In this document: piece by piece, positions 13,172-23,445 of the stretch
How the letters are laid out: every line of letters begins with the position of its first letter
Position numbering within the stretch: the stretch's first letter is position 1
Source: Pezicula radicicola
Taxonomy: Eukaryota; Ascomycota; Leotiomycetes; Helotiales; Dermateaceae
Direction of reading: 5' to 3'
Assembly (NCBI GenBank): GCA_003008705.1
Contig: PDUO01000012.1
Span: 1,162,673-1,226,672, forward strand
DNA: 64,000 nt
Notes under the pieces: generated by a model
What the model saw: the letters and a program-made list of their open reading frames with translations, nothing else
What the model was told of the DNA's origin: nothing
Database searches by the model: none
Made by a program: the position numbers and the translations under genes

Positions 13172-13814
13172 CTTACACCAGTTTACTATGTTCCTGTGGC
13201 GACTTGAGTAATGGTGTACCGGAGGGCAACTTCATCTCCTCTCTCTCCCTTTCAAAACGTGTGCCATGTTGGTACTCGTATACTCCGCTTTGGCCGATTG
13301 GCGAAAAGTCAAACACTCCGTATTCTCCGAACTTTCTCTCCGGTCGCTTAGGTGGGACGATCCATGCAATAATGAATCACGCGAGGACTTTCCACCAAGT
13401 TAAGAACCACGATAGTATTATTTATTAGAAGACAAAATTGAAAAAAAAAAACTTGCAAAAAGTATACATATGAGGAATTGCATCCCATCCCTTCCTATCT
13501 AATCTCGTTGCTTTATCCTCAAGAACTACCTAATAATTTCTAACTCATCCGGCTCATCTATTCTTTCTTGCCCGCTATGACCCATGTCACAACCTTCTCG
13601 ATGGGAGCAGATTTTCGATCCCACCGGAAATATGTCGAGGCAACGCAATGGGGAGTAGCCGCACCCTCGACTAGTGAACAATTCAAGCTTCAATCGCATA
13701 CACATAAGCCTCAAGCTCTAAGTTGGGATCGTAAGTCGCCAATCAGCCTTCAGAAAACTACGAGCCAGACATGATCATGGCGCTCGTGACACCCCTCACA
13801 TAGCAGAAAACTAA
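13172..13814. promoter_or_regulatory. Divergent promoter, Zn2Cys6 regulator / aminotransferase
   Basis: A 643-base interval between two divergent starts. It has several CGG/CCG triplets (near 13219, 13341, 13549 and 13623), but no clearly spaced pair stands out. Otherwise nothing notable. Confidence 0.35.
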
Positions 13815-15357
13815 ATGCCACATACAGACTATCTCAGTGCGGAGTCCGCAAGTCGTGCCGGTTCTTCTCTCAAAGGAGCCCTCAAACACCTTCAGAACGC
13901 AAATGTGATCTCGCTAGGGGGAGGCCTCCCACTCAGTGACTATTTTCCCTTCGAGGGGATGGACCTCGCGGTAGCTACTGGAAATCAGCCGAGCAATACA
14001 AAGGCCCAGCCAGACACAGGTATGACCAACCTGCATACCGGCAAGCATGATCGTGTGAATGGTTTGAGCACGTACGACCTAGCGACGGCTCTAAATTACT
14101 GCCAGGGAAGTGGTTCGGCACAACTGCTGCGTTGGATCACAGAGCATACAGAGATAGTGCATAACCCACCGTATGCTGACTGGCACTGTACCATGACTAT
14201 CGGCAATACATCAGCATTAGACATGGCTTTACGGATGTTTGCTCAACCAGGAGATTATGTGCTATCGGAGGAATATACCTTTGCAACTGCTGTCGAAACA
14301 GCAATGCCAATGCAAGTCAAATTTGTAGGCGTCAAGATTGATGAGCAAGGTATGATACCGGAGAGTCTCCGTGAATTGCTTGAAAATTGGGATCCAGCCG
14401 CGTTCGGTGGCGCTCGCAAACCTTTCCTTCTCTACACAATCCCAACAGGCCAAAATCCGACAGGCGCCACGCAAAATGCGCAACGGCGGAGAGATATCTA
14501 CAAGGTAGCACAAGAGCACAATTTATATATACTCGAAGACGATCCATACTACTTCCTCCAGATGACGCCATCTTCTGACGGTTCAGAGGTCTTGCCTAGA
14601 ACCGAAACTACTGATAGCGTTTCATCAAGCCGATCACTTCTTGAGATGATTGTACCATCGTTCCTCAGCATAGACACAGATGGACGTGTAATGCGCATGG
14701 ATTCATTTAGCAAGGTTGTTAGTCCTGGCACTCGACTTGGTTGGATCACTGCCTCCCAACAAGTCGTAGAAAGGTACAAACATCACGCGGATGTTTCTAC
14801 TCAAGGCCCAAGTGGCTTCAGTCAGCTTGCACTTTTTAAACTGCTTGATGAACACTGGGGCCATGCTGGCTACTTTGACTGGCTGCTGCACATTCGCGAA
14901 GAATATACGAAGCGCCGCGATTTCATGATGAAGGTGTGCGATCACTACCTCCCTCGAAGCATTGTTAGTTGGAAGCCACCAATGGCTGGTATGTTTGTAA
15001 GTGCGGGAAAACCTACCATCTCATTGTTTATTGTTTTCCGTCCTTCCCCCCATATTCTTTATATCCCAAATAGACTCTAACAGTAATTCCTAGCTATGGC
15101 TCAGGGTAGAGTGGAATCAACATCGCCATGCTCAAACAAAGTCTATGGCGATGATCGAAGAGGAGATCTGGCTTAGCTGTATCAATCATGGCTCACTTAT
15201 AGCCCGCGGCAGTTGGTTCTATGCGGAGGCGGATAAACCACACGATGAGATGTTCTTTCGTCTTACTTTTGCAGCTGCTCCACTGCATGAGATAGAAGAG
15301 GCAGTTCGGCGATTGGGATTGGCACTAACTGAGAGTTTCCATTTGAGTTTAGAATAA
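13815..15357 (+). CDS. PLP-dependent class I aminotransferase, aromatic/kynurenine type
   Basis: Cytosolic fold-type I transaminase, by family probably acting on aromatic amino acids or aminoadipate (ARO8 family) with a 2-oxo acid acceptor. Exons 13815-14996 and 15094-15357 give 481 residues. Visible: the substrate-binding start SLGGGLPLSDYFPF, the cofactor block TIGNTSALDMALRMF, the YTIPTGQNPTGAT loop, ILEDDPYYFLQM with the Asp that pairs with the pyridine nitrogen, and the Schiff-base lysine in MDSFSKVVSPGTRLGW (Lys about residue 302). The second exon restores the C-terminal domain (FRLTFAAAP). The adjacent decarboxylase suggests an Ehrlich-type route: amino acid to 2-oxo acid to aldehyde. 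The exact substrate is inferred. Confidence 0.88.
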
Positions 15358-15501
15358 AGCGTTATCCCAACTGAACAAAGACGCCAGTTATGTTTGAATA
15401 ATTGTCTATATAACTAATCTCTTCAAGATATTAGGTGACATTGGAGCACAACTGTTCAATAAGTTTAGAGAGTCTTTCAAAGCATGAGGATATAATAAAA
15501 T

Positions 15502-16454
15502 TTAAAGGTTAGCCTTCAGTTGCCCTAAATTGACATGAGGAAGCTTCAGAACGCGAATAGCGTTACCACCCATGAACCCCTCCACAACATGTTCCCGTAG
15601 ACCATTCTCCTTCTTTACTAGATAATTCTCAACGTTATCAACACATGCTTGCCATCCTAATTGCGGAAAGTTTGTCCCAAACATGACTTTGTCTTTACCC
15701 GTTGTATTAGCAAACGTAATAAACTCTGGCGCGTAATACTTTGGCGACCAAGCACTCGTGTCGATATAGACGTTTTTATGTTTCCACGCAACTGCCACAG
15801 TTTCTGCCGCCCAGGGGTAACCAATATGGCCCATAATAATTTTCAAGTCGGGAAACTTGAGTGCTATCGAATCGATATATGGAATTGGCCTGCCGACCTC
15901 GCTCGGGCATGCAGGGGCAGTGTGGCCAACTTGTGTCAGGAAAGGAATGTCCAGCTCAATACACTTGGTGAACAAAGGCCAGTAGTGAGCATCTGAAGGA
16001 GGAAGATTCCATAACCATGGCACAACTCTCAAGCCAACGAAGCCTTCAACCTTCACGTAATGCTCTAGCTCTTTCACCGCCCTGACCGGATCGTGAAGGT
16101 CAACAGCAGCCAAGCCGAATATCCGGTTCGGATAAGCACGAGTATATTCTGCAACCTCAGAATTAGAGAAGATCATCTTTCCTGGACGGCTCCAGGCGGA
16201 CAGGCAGATTTGCGAAACACCGCCCTCGTCCATCAAGGCGATCACTTCGTCGGGCAAACGTTTCTGATCAGCGACGGCAGGGTCTGCATGGCTATATGCG
16301 AAAAGACGAGCAACCTCTGGAATGGCTGCACCTAACTAGAATTAAACATTAGACCGGCTATGTATGCTGTGAGGGTACTACAAGTCGTCCTTACGCCAGG
16401 GAGGTTAGCCCATACGTCCACGATGGGATACTGAAATTTCGAATTTACGCCCAT
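15502..16454 (-). CDS. Amidohydrolase-2 family metal-dependent hydrolase or decarboxylase
   Basis: TIM-barrel protein of the amidohydrolase-2 family, which includes ACMS decarboxylase and resorcylate decarboxylases as well as hydrolases. A 20-codon first exon (16395-16454) joins 15502-16335 at phase 0 to give 297 residues. The start reads MGVNSKFQYPIVDVWANLPG; the usual family HxH metal motif near the N-terminus is not seen, the corresponding part being VDVWAN. Later blocks are present: FLTQVGHTAP, KIIMGHIGYPW with a conserved His, YIDTSAWSP, and MFGTNFPQLGW where many relatives have a metal-binding Asp (GSD or GTD). With these substitutions, metal-free or altered chemistry is possible. The gene sits tail to tail with the aminotransferase and is divergent from the decarboxylase. 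Confidence 0.8.
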
Positions 16455-17165
16455 TCTTTCTTGCTGTGATAATGCTTGTTTGATGTCTCGAAATATGGAG
16501 TATTCTGGTGGAGAGCATGTATATCTTTTACCATCTCGGTGTTTTTATAGAACATAATTACCATTTAAGATGGAGACGGCGGCAGGTACGGACCTCGGAA
16601 GGAGTAGGTAGACTTTGGCACCCAAAACATCAGCCATCAACATGGAATGTAGGCGGCCGAGGCATTCAGGCGGAGAAATCGGGGTGATCGGAGTGATTAA
16701 GATGACCCCAGAGCCTACAGTAGTTAATTTCGGTGTGAAGATGAATGTTGCAGGGAAGACGAGTCATGACTGAGGTATCACTCCTACCTGGTGAACAAAT
16801 TCATAAAGTCTAGAATACCTAGAAATTTAAATCATCTCAGCTTTCTTATCGCATTTCTTAGAGACCATCCAGTACAACATAATGCTCGTTTGTATGAATG
16901 ATATTTTAAGCGTCATTCACAGTAAAATCAAATCGCATAAAGCTAGCTGGAGAAACTGTTGGAAAAGGGAGAGGTAAATATTTTCCTAATCTTGTGTTGC
17001 ACTACAGGATGGCTGTTCACTAACACTTATTAAATTTCGAAGATCGCAAGCCTTATTCGCCGAATACTGAGAATCCCTTCTATCCTAGTTCAAAGTCTGC
17101 AAAGAAAATCAGTTGGCAATAAAGATAGTCGGTCCAACAGGAAGCGCGATCCCTTTTTGCTTGAT
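16455..17165. promoter_or_regulatory. Divergent promoter, amidohydrolase / decarboxylase
   Basis: About 0.7 kb between two divergent starts. No named motif is certain. No gene lies inside. Confidence 0.35.
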
Positions 17166-18923
17166 ATGGCCAACCAGATACCTTTGGCTCGATATCTCTT
17201 CTGTCGACTACACCAGCTCGGTGTTCGTAGCATTCACGGCGTCCCAAGCGATTACAACCTCCAAGCTTTAGATTATGCGGGGCCTGCTGGCTTGCACTGG
17301 GTCGGCAACGCCAACGAACTTAACGCTGGCTATGCTGCAGATGGATATGCCAGAATCAAGGGGATTTCCGCTCTCTTAACAGGCTTTGGGGTCGGTGAGC
17401 TTTCTGCCATCAATGCTATTGGGGGGTCATATTCAGAAAGGGTACCCGTGGTTCATATAGTAGGAACCCCACCGCGAGCAGCCCAGAATGCAGGACTTTG
17501 TGTTCACCATACGTTGGGAGATGGAAATTACAGAGTCTTTGCCGAGATGTATCGGAAACTTACGGTTGCCCAAGCTAACCTAACGGATCCGCTCACTGCT
17601 TCTGCTCAGATTGATAAAACGTTGAGAGAATGCATTCTTCAGAGTCGCCCTGTCTATATCGAGCTTCCAACGGACATGGTCACCGTGAATGTCTCTGAGG
17701 ATGAATTATCTCGCCCAATCGATCTTCAAATCTTCGCCAATGACCATGTTAAAGAAGAATCTATTCTAAACCAGATCTTGGATAGAATCTACGCGGCCAA
17801 ACAGCCTCATATCATTGTAGATGGATTTTCTTCTAGATATGGGTATCGTGAAGAGGCCAACGAACTCGTATGTAAGACTGGCTTTCCTACCTCGACAACG
17901 CCGTTTGGAAAGAGTATTATTGATGAGAGGAACCCGAACTTTCTCGGGATATATACTGGAGCGTCTGACGATCAGTCTTTCAGAATATGGGCACAATCTT
18001 ATGACTTGGTTCTGAGGCTAGGACCTCTTGATGCCGACACCAATACCTATGGATTCACAACGATTCCTGATCCCAAAGTTTCTATCAACTTTCATGGATA
18101 CTCTGTTGAGATTGATAGTATAGGTGCATGTCTTGGAAATAACCATAGGATCCATGTCAAGCCTTTACTCCAAAAGCTTTTACAACAACTTGATCAGTCT
18201 CGACTTCCCCGATGCGATAACTCTCTTATTCGAGTGAACCCACAGAAGAAGAGAGACGCGCTACCGTCACCTAAGCAGGATGGCCTGATTACGCAAGATG
18301 CATTTTGGCTGCGAATATCATCCTTATTTCGGCCTGGCGATATAATCCTCACCGAGACAGGCACCTCTTCCAGTGGTGGCGGCGACTTCATCCTTCCGGC
18401 AGACACCACCTTAATTAATTCATCAATCTGGCTTTCAATTGGGTACATGCTTGGTGCTTGCTACGGCAGCTCGCTCGCTTTACGAGATATAGTCTCTGAA
18501 AATCTCCGGCCGAATGGTCGGACAATTCTGTTCGAAGGTGATGGGAGCCTACAGATGACGGCGCAGGCCATCAGTGATATTCTCCGGAACCGACTTGATG
18601 TCATCATCTTTGTCATCAATAACGATGGGTACACCATTGAACGTCTAATCCACGGCATGACTGAGCACTACAATGATGTTCAGCCATGGAGGTATCTTCA
18701 AGCGCCAAACTACTTCGGCGCACCTGAAGATGACCCACAATATCCTGTGACTACACATCAAGTTTCGACTTGGGGTGAGCTTGGTAAGATTATCAATGAC
18801 GAGAAGTTCCAGAAGGGGAAGGGCTTTAATATGGTGGAGATCATGATGGCGAGAGAGGATGGTCCTAAAACTTTAAAGACCCTTGCAGCTTATATGGCTA
18901 AGAGGAACAGTAACACTAGCTAG
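17166..18923 (+). CDS. Thiamine-diphosphate 2-keto-acid decarboxylase (pyruvate/phenylpyruvate/indolepyruvate type)
   Basis: Non-oxidative decarboxylase turning a 2-oxo acid into an aldehyde and CO2. Single exon, 585 residues from the ATG at 17166; the open frame begins slightly upstream at a TTG. The PYR domain carries GVPSDYNL and VGNANELNAGYAADGYAR with the catalytic Glu, then the HH pair in CVHHTLGDG. The PP domain has the ThDP/Mg2+ motif starting GDGSLQMTAQ and ending VINNDGYTIE. Normal family length (about 560-600). Fungi have both pyruvate decarboxylase and ARO10-like aryl-pyruvate decarboxylases; the neighbouring aminotransferase favours the second, but this is inference. Confidence 0.88.
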   Translation: MANQIPLARYLFCRLHQLGVRSIHGVPSDYNLQALDYAGPAGLHWVGNANELNAGYAADGYARIKGISALLTGFGVGELSAINAIGGSYSERVPVVHIVGTPPRAAQNAGLCVHHTLGDGNYRVFAEMYRKLTVAQANLTDPLTASAQIDKTLRECILQSRPVYIELPTDMVTVNVSEDELSRPIDLQIFANDHVKEESILNQILDRIYAAKQPHIIVDGFSSRYGYREEANELVCKTGFPTSTTPFGKSIIDERNPNFLGIYTGASDDQSFRIWAQSYDLVLRLGPLDADTNTYGFTTIPDPKVSINFHGYSVEIDSIGACLGNNHRIHVKPLLQKLLQQLDQSRLPRCDNSLIRVNPQKKRDALPSPKQDGLITQDAFWLRISSLFRPGDIILTETGTSSSGGGDFILPADTTLINSSIWLSIGYMLGACYGSSLALRDIVSENLRPNGRTILFEGDGSLQMTAQAISDILRNRLDVIIFVINNDGYTIERLIHGMTEHYNDVQPWRYLQAPNYFGAPEDDPQYPVTTHQVSTWGELGKIINDEKFQKGKGFNMVEIMMAREDGPKTLKTLAAYMAKRNSNTS

Positions 18924-21185
18924 AGCAAGGCGTATATAAAGAGTAGAAATTCTAGTATTTCTATATATATACGCTAGTTGAATACATTATTCTAGCGATA
19001 GCTAGTTCTAAACTCTGTACGTACGTGAGAATTTTTTAGTTTAGTAGGCCTCAAAAAAGCTGTTGAAACGCTATTCCGGACGGAGCATTCTAATTGGAAG
19101 GCACTTGAGTCGTTGATCGCCCAGTAGTACATTGGATCTCCTACGTTATGGTATAAAAGTTACTATTGCTACTAACCCAAACATCTCGATCTTAGAACTT
19201 ACCTTGGATTCCAAGCTCGTCACTCCCACAATCGTCAGCTACTGCTGATTGCAGTGTACTAAGTTCTGCACTACTCGGCTTGATACGCTAGAGCTTGTCG
19301 AAGATATTGATTGGCTTCAAGGCAAGTTTGCGGCGGCTTGTTGCGCTCTTGGAACGCGGAGCAGTTGGCACATAAGTATATGGTTTGAAGGAAAAAGTGG
19401 CCATCTCGAGTGCATAGAAATAATTGGAGGCATTCAAGAAATTCTCTGCTTACTGCTGGTTGTACAAACTGGACTACAGAAAGATAGCAGATGGGGGGAA
19501 ATCAAAGGACTTATGTAGGCTACTCGCACTGCCCTTGTAGAACCGGAATACACTCTGCGGCCCACCGTACACTCCTAGCGTGTTATTCTCCCCCCTCTTC
19601 TGACGTCCTTGCCGTCAAAAATGCCTCGGCGTCAATGCTGCCTCTCATGTACACAGAGATCCACTGTCGCTGCAAGGCCCTAAGGCCTTCATCCTACACT
19701 CTTATGCCGGAAGATGCCTATTGCCTATCCGCGGCCACTATCTCCACTTCGCTGTCCACCACAATCGACCGATCTTAGTATCCTTTCTCGATCGTTGGCA
19801 GAAGGACCGAAAGTAGGGCACGTGCAGGAGTAGGAAGAGTGGGCTAAGCATTGCGAAGGGGGAGGGCTGGAGGGTTGTTGTTGCGCTGTTGGAAAGGAAA
19901 GAAGAAGAGAGAGGAGGGAGCGATGGAGAGACGTGAGATTCTTATACCCCGCGAAAGCGGCGCCGGGCCGCCCATGCGTGCACCTTGCCTGATACGGCGG
20001 AGATAATATTTATAGTTATCTTTTTAAATAATATATTTACAGTAAGTTATATAATATTTATAATTATCTTTTTTAAATAAAAACTCAAAATAATAGAAAA
20101 GTTTAACTTATAATAATCGTAGCTATAAGAAACCTCAATGCAATAGAGAGAACTTATCTATAAGTCCTATCTATAGCCCTTATATATTTAAAGTGGTCGC
20201 TGTTAGTCTCAAACTTGCCGTTCATTTGGGTACGCTATAACTCGTAGGTAGGTCCTTGATTGCGCTTATCCAGCTCAACATGATCCGGCAGTGGGCTTGT
20301 CCTTCAAGGCTTCCTTTAGAAGCTGAATCAGGGCTGCTTACATAACTAGAGTTTCTCTGGGAGAAGGGGTGGAAGGACTTTAGCGTAGGTCTTAGCGAGA
20401 CAGTGTAGCTGTTTCAGGTCGAGCTCGACCTGGACCAGGGCTACGGCTGGAGTGTTAGCTTAGTTAAGGGCGAGAGGGTCGTCCGCTTTCAAGAAGTCGT
20501 TCGAGTTCCTCGATACGAGCTTGATTGGCCTGGTCGCGGTGATGCCACTCTCGCCGGGAGCGCTGCCCGTGGGGTTGTTTCTCAGAAGCAGTATTGAACT
20601 GCCTCTGCTTTCCACTTCGGGTGGTGAATGGAGCTTCAGCTGCAATAGCTTCTTGCTCCACACTCTGGTGGGGTATTTGTGATGGGGCGGGAGTATCGTA
20701 CTGTTCTAAGAGCTATCGACGAGGTCCTGGTTTGCCCTCCATCGTTTAAAAGGGGGTTTGTGCTATAAACTCCTCGTGAGTATAGCGAGTTATCGTAGGT
20801 GCGGCGGCAGGCGTCCGAGACGCGGCGGCGGCGTGGTTAAAGAGACCAACTCTTCCTTCAGAAGTCTAACTCCTGGTTGGTTGGAGGGATATTTACTGTC
20901 TTCCCAGACGTGGTGATTGAGCTTTCGATAGTCAAATAAACGTGCAATTCGTTGCGAGCCGTCACATTTACGAGAAGATAAATAGCGACAATGAGAACAA
21001 GCCAATTTTTTGTTACAGCTAATAAGACAGCTTTTAACCAAGTACAAGTACAATTTGGCAGCCGAGTCAACGAAATAAATTGACTAAGATGAAAACCCTG
21101 CTAATAGTCGGCCGAGCTGAAAACCCCATAGGGAAACTCCATACAACGACTAAAGCTCACTTTCCTCTGCTAAACATATGGCTTT
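18924..21185. other. Gene-poor, repeat-eroded interval
   Basis: About 2.3 kb with only short overlapping frames. A frame at about 20461-20663 on the minus strand reads a charged helix (QARIEELERLLES), which may be a leftover of a larger gene or transposon protein but has no extension. Composition swings between moderately GC-rich (19.5-20.0 kb) and very AT-rich (20.0-20.2 kb), as expected for degraded repeats. No functional gene supported. Confidence 0.45.
20003..20079. repeat. Direct repeat pair of about 28 bases in an AT-rich block
   Basis: A near-identical AT-rich word starting ATAATATTTATAGTTATC at 20003-20030 recurs at 20051-20079 with one G-to-A change and one extra T. It marks duplicated, eroded sequence. 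Confidence 0.55.
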
Positions 21186-21392
21186 TTACCCAGGCACAGC
21201 GTAACAACCCCCTGAACAATCTCCATCACAACACCCTGTGACTGTATAACAAACATTCCCATTGTCTTTATATACGGTCCCACCCTCAGTACACTGCCTT
21301 CGTACAACAGTATCTTTTTCCATCGTTGGGGTAGTCGGAACGGCAAGCGCCAGACTAGTAAAGAAAATTGTAATAAGTGTAAATGACTTCAT
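21186..21392 (-). CDS. Small cysteine-rich secreted peptide precursor
   Basis: A 68-residue frame with a textbook signal peptide (MKSFTLITIFFTSLALAVP), a short pro-region ending in a dibasic VVRR site that could be cut by a Kex2-like protease, and a mature part of about 35 residues with six cysteines spaced C-x13-C-x5-C-C-x3-C-x3-C. The CC pair in the middle is typical of cystine-knot-like small proteins. It stands alone in a gene-poor, repeat-rich interval, a common setting for fungal effector-like genes. I do not recognise a named family. It could act in interaction with hosts, microbes or self-signalling; the sequence does not say which. Confidence 0.62.
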   Translation of the reverse strand: MKSFTLITIFFTSLALAVPTTPTMEKDTVVRRQCTEGGTVYKDNGNVCYTVTGCCDGDCSGGCYAVPG

Positions 21393-22704
21393 AATGGAGA
21401 GAGATGACGGCGAGAGATGACTGCGAGATGTGTATGTAACTGATGGAGTTGATATGTGAGATAGAGGAACGGTTTAGTTTCGAGAACTTCACGTTGAGAG
21501 AGCTATTTGTGTTAGTGAACGGAGGCCGTGGAAGACCGAGCTTTGGGAGGATTGACTTCGATTTCTAAGCTCGGTCTTTCCGGAGAGGAAGCTGCTCCCT
21601 CTTAATATCGTTGCTTTGCAATGCGTCTGTGGAAGTGCTGGCCACCAGGAAATTACCTGATCCTTCTTAGCATGGGTCTTCCGCCAACTCGTTACTAAAC
21701 TCGGGTTTAAACACCTCGGATATTGAAAATAAGATCCGTGATTTAGTAATATATCAAAAGGGATTACTAAAATTCAAGAGACTAATAAATAAGGGTGTTA
21801 ATGATGCTGGAATCAACTTATCGTCCGATCCAAGGCCGAAGGCCTTATGTAGACTATTTACAGTATAGGTGTCCTTGCCTTAAAAGAAAGACAAGGTACA
21901 AACTAGTTTATACTGCTACTGGAGCCCTCCCTAGCTATACAGATATATTCCTTCCTTATTAAGTACATTTAATCAATAAATTAATAGACATAGGAGAATA
22001 CCTATAACCCGTAATCTCCTTGTTCCTTCCTATTAAACCATCTCCCCCTAAAGGGAGATTATATAGCCAAATGTATGAATGTAACCTCCGTCCTACAGAG
22101 AGAAATATATATAGCTGTTAGTTGTAATAAGTGTACATATCCCTCCTTTGTGTTTAAAATAAATGTACCCCTAGCCTTGGGAAGGGTCGAATGTATATTC
22201 TATTGAGTGTAGGCGAGGGTAAACCAATCCCTTTGTTCTATGATGTGGTGTCTTTGGGAAGCCGAAATAGGGGTAGAATCGCGTTTGCGCAGCTGTAGGA
22301 AGGTGATTTTATTGCTCGAATTAATTGAATTAAGCTCCTTTCCGCTTTGTAGACTCTATAATAGAGCTGAAGGTTCGTAGGGGACACCACGTACAGGTGG
22401 AAGCTCGTCGTCCCCCTAAAATAAGGGTGTAGAACCACTTGTAGAATTCATCCAGTATATAGGAGTAGTAACTTTTGGTGAAAGTTGATTTTCTACTCTA
22501 ACAGGATATACCGTGTTGTAGTACCGGTGTTGGGTCGGTACCGTGTCGGGTCGGTACCGGTGTCCAGATCACGTGGACCCAGCGAGCGGCCTAGGCCCGA
22601 CCGGGTCTAGTCCTACAGGCGTAGACGCGGCCGGGTCCAACCCAACTATGAAGGTTAGCCGAGCCCCCCCCTTTATCCTCGCTTAAACCTAGGCCTATCC
22701 TCAC
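21393..22704. other. Gene-free, AT-rich then GC-rich repeat interval
   Basis: The first part (about 21.7-22.2 kb) is AT-rich with no lasting open frame. The end (22.5-22.7 kb) is GC-rich and contains the tandem repeat listed separately. No gene supported. ACTCGGGT-like words occur at about 21706 and 22873 but lack the full TCGGGTCC core found in the polyketide cluster promoters. Confidence 0.45.
22521..22575. repeat. GC-rich tandem repeat, unit about 16-17 bases
   Basis: Units starting GTACCGGTGTTGGGTCG, GTACCGTGTCGGGTCG and GTACCGGTGTCC follow each other at 22521, 22538 and 22554. GTACCG/GGTACC palindromic words are part of the unit. Likely a fragment of a mobile element end or minisatellite. 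Confidence 0.5.
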
Positions 22705-23369
22705 ATCGAAAATTTAGATGTTTTGGGCTGCCAAGCCGCCCTCTATGAATGGGGCCGTCTTTCAAAATGCATCGCGCCCGTCGTTGATGTAGGGATCGAC
22801 TGATTTGGTTGGGAGCAGGGCGGCCGCCGGGTTCGCACTTAGAACATCCAGGTGTGCTTGTAACTTGGCCAGAACTCGGGTGCGGAGCTGACCAAAGGAT
22901 GTCACTAACACGAGTGATGTGAGACGAACTATATGAACTGCAGCATTCTCCGTGTGGGTATCTCCTGTGTCTGCACTAAAGAATATGCGCTCTAACAGTC
23001 CTTGCCTTCCTTTAGATCGATTACCGCGCCTTTCTCAATAAGCTTTGGGAGTCTATGCCCGCGGAGCAGTTCATAGGCATGGCCTCTGATCAGAAAGTCC
23101 TTGGTAACCCGTGCCTGAAGACGCAGCATTTGGTGGGCGCAACGAAATGGGTCCAGACCGGCGAGAATGAAATTACTGGCTATCATCAGATGCGGGTAGC
23201 TCATCAAAAATACACAGACGATAAACTGACGGAAGTTGCTATCAAGGGGCACGCCCACGGCAAGGGTACGGTTTGGTATCGCAAAGTAGGCAGCATATGG
23301 AAGTTTGCGGGTATTGAGCCTGATATTCGGTGGGGGGAATATGACCATGATAAACTTTTTGAACATTAA
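22705..23369 (+). pseudogene. Scytalone dehydratase remnant, 5'-truncated with internal deletion
   Basis: The second segment, 23016-23369, reads an excellent scytalone dehydratase C-terminal two thirds: [64 protein letters not shown]. This enzyme dehydrates scytalone and vermelone in DHN-melanin synthesis. A first segment, 22705-22788, reads LGCQAALYEW followed directly by GRLSKCIAPVVD, so about ten residues between YEW and the RL block, a region that normally supplies active-site Tyr/Asp, are missing. A good intron (22789-23015, GTAGGG...TTTAG) joins the two in frame. There is no in-frame ATG: a TAG lies just upstream and the normal N-terminus is absent. I therefore read it as a decayed gene, convergent with the neighbouring regulator. 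Confidence 0.75.
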
Positions 23370-23445
23370 TTTGGTCAAATCTTAGTTTGTTCTACTACAG
23401 CTAGTCTTGCTTCTTAGCCCTATCACCTCCGTATAGTAGAGACTA

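Noticed and set aside
19249..19778. Two overlapping frames of about 90 codons in the gene-poor interval
   Set aside because: No signal peptide, domain or exon partner. Likely chance frames or repeat debris.
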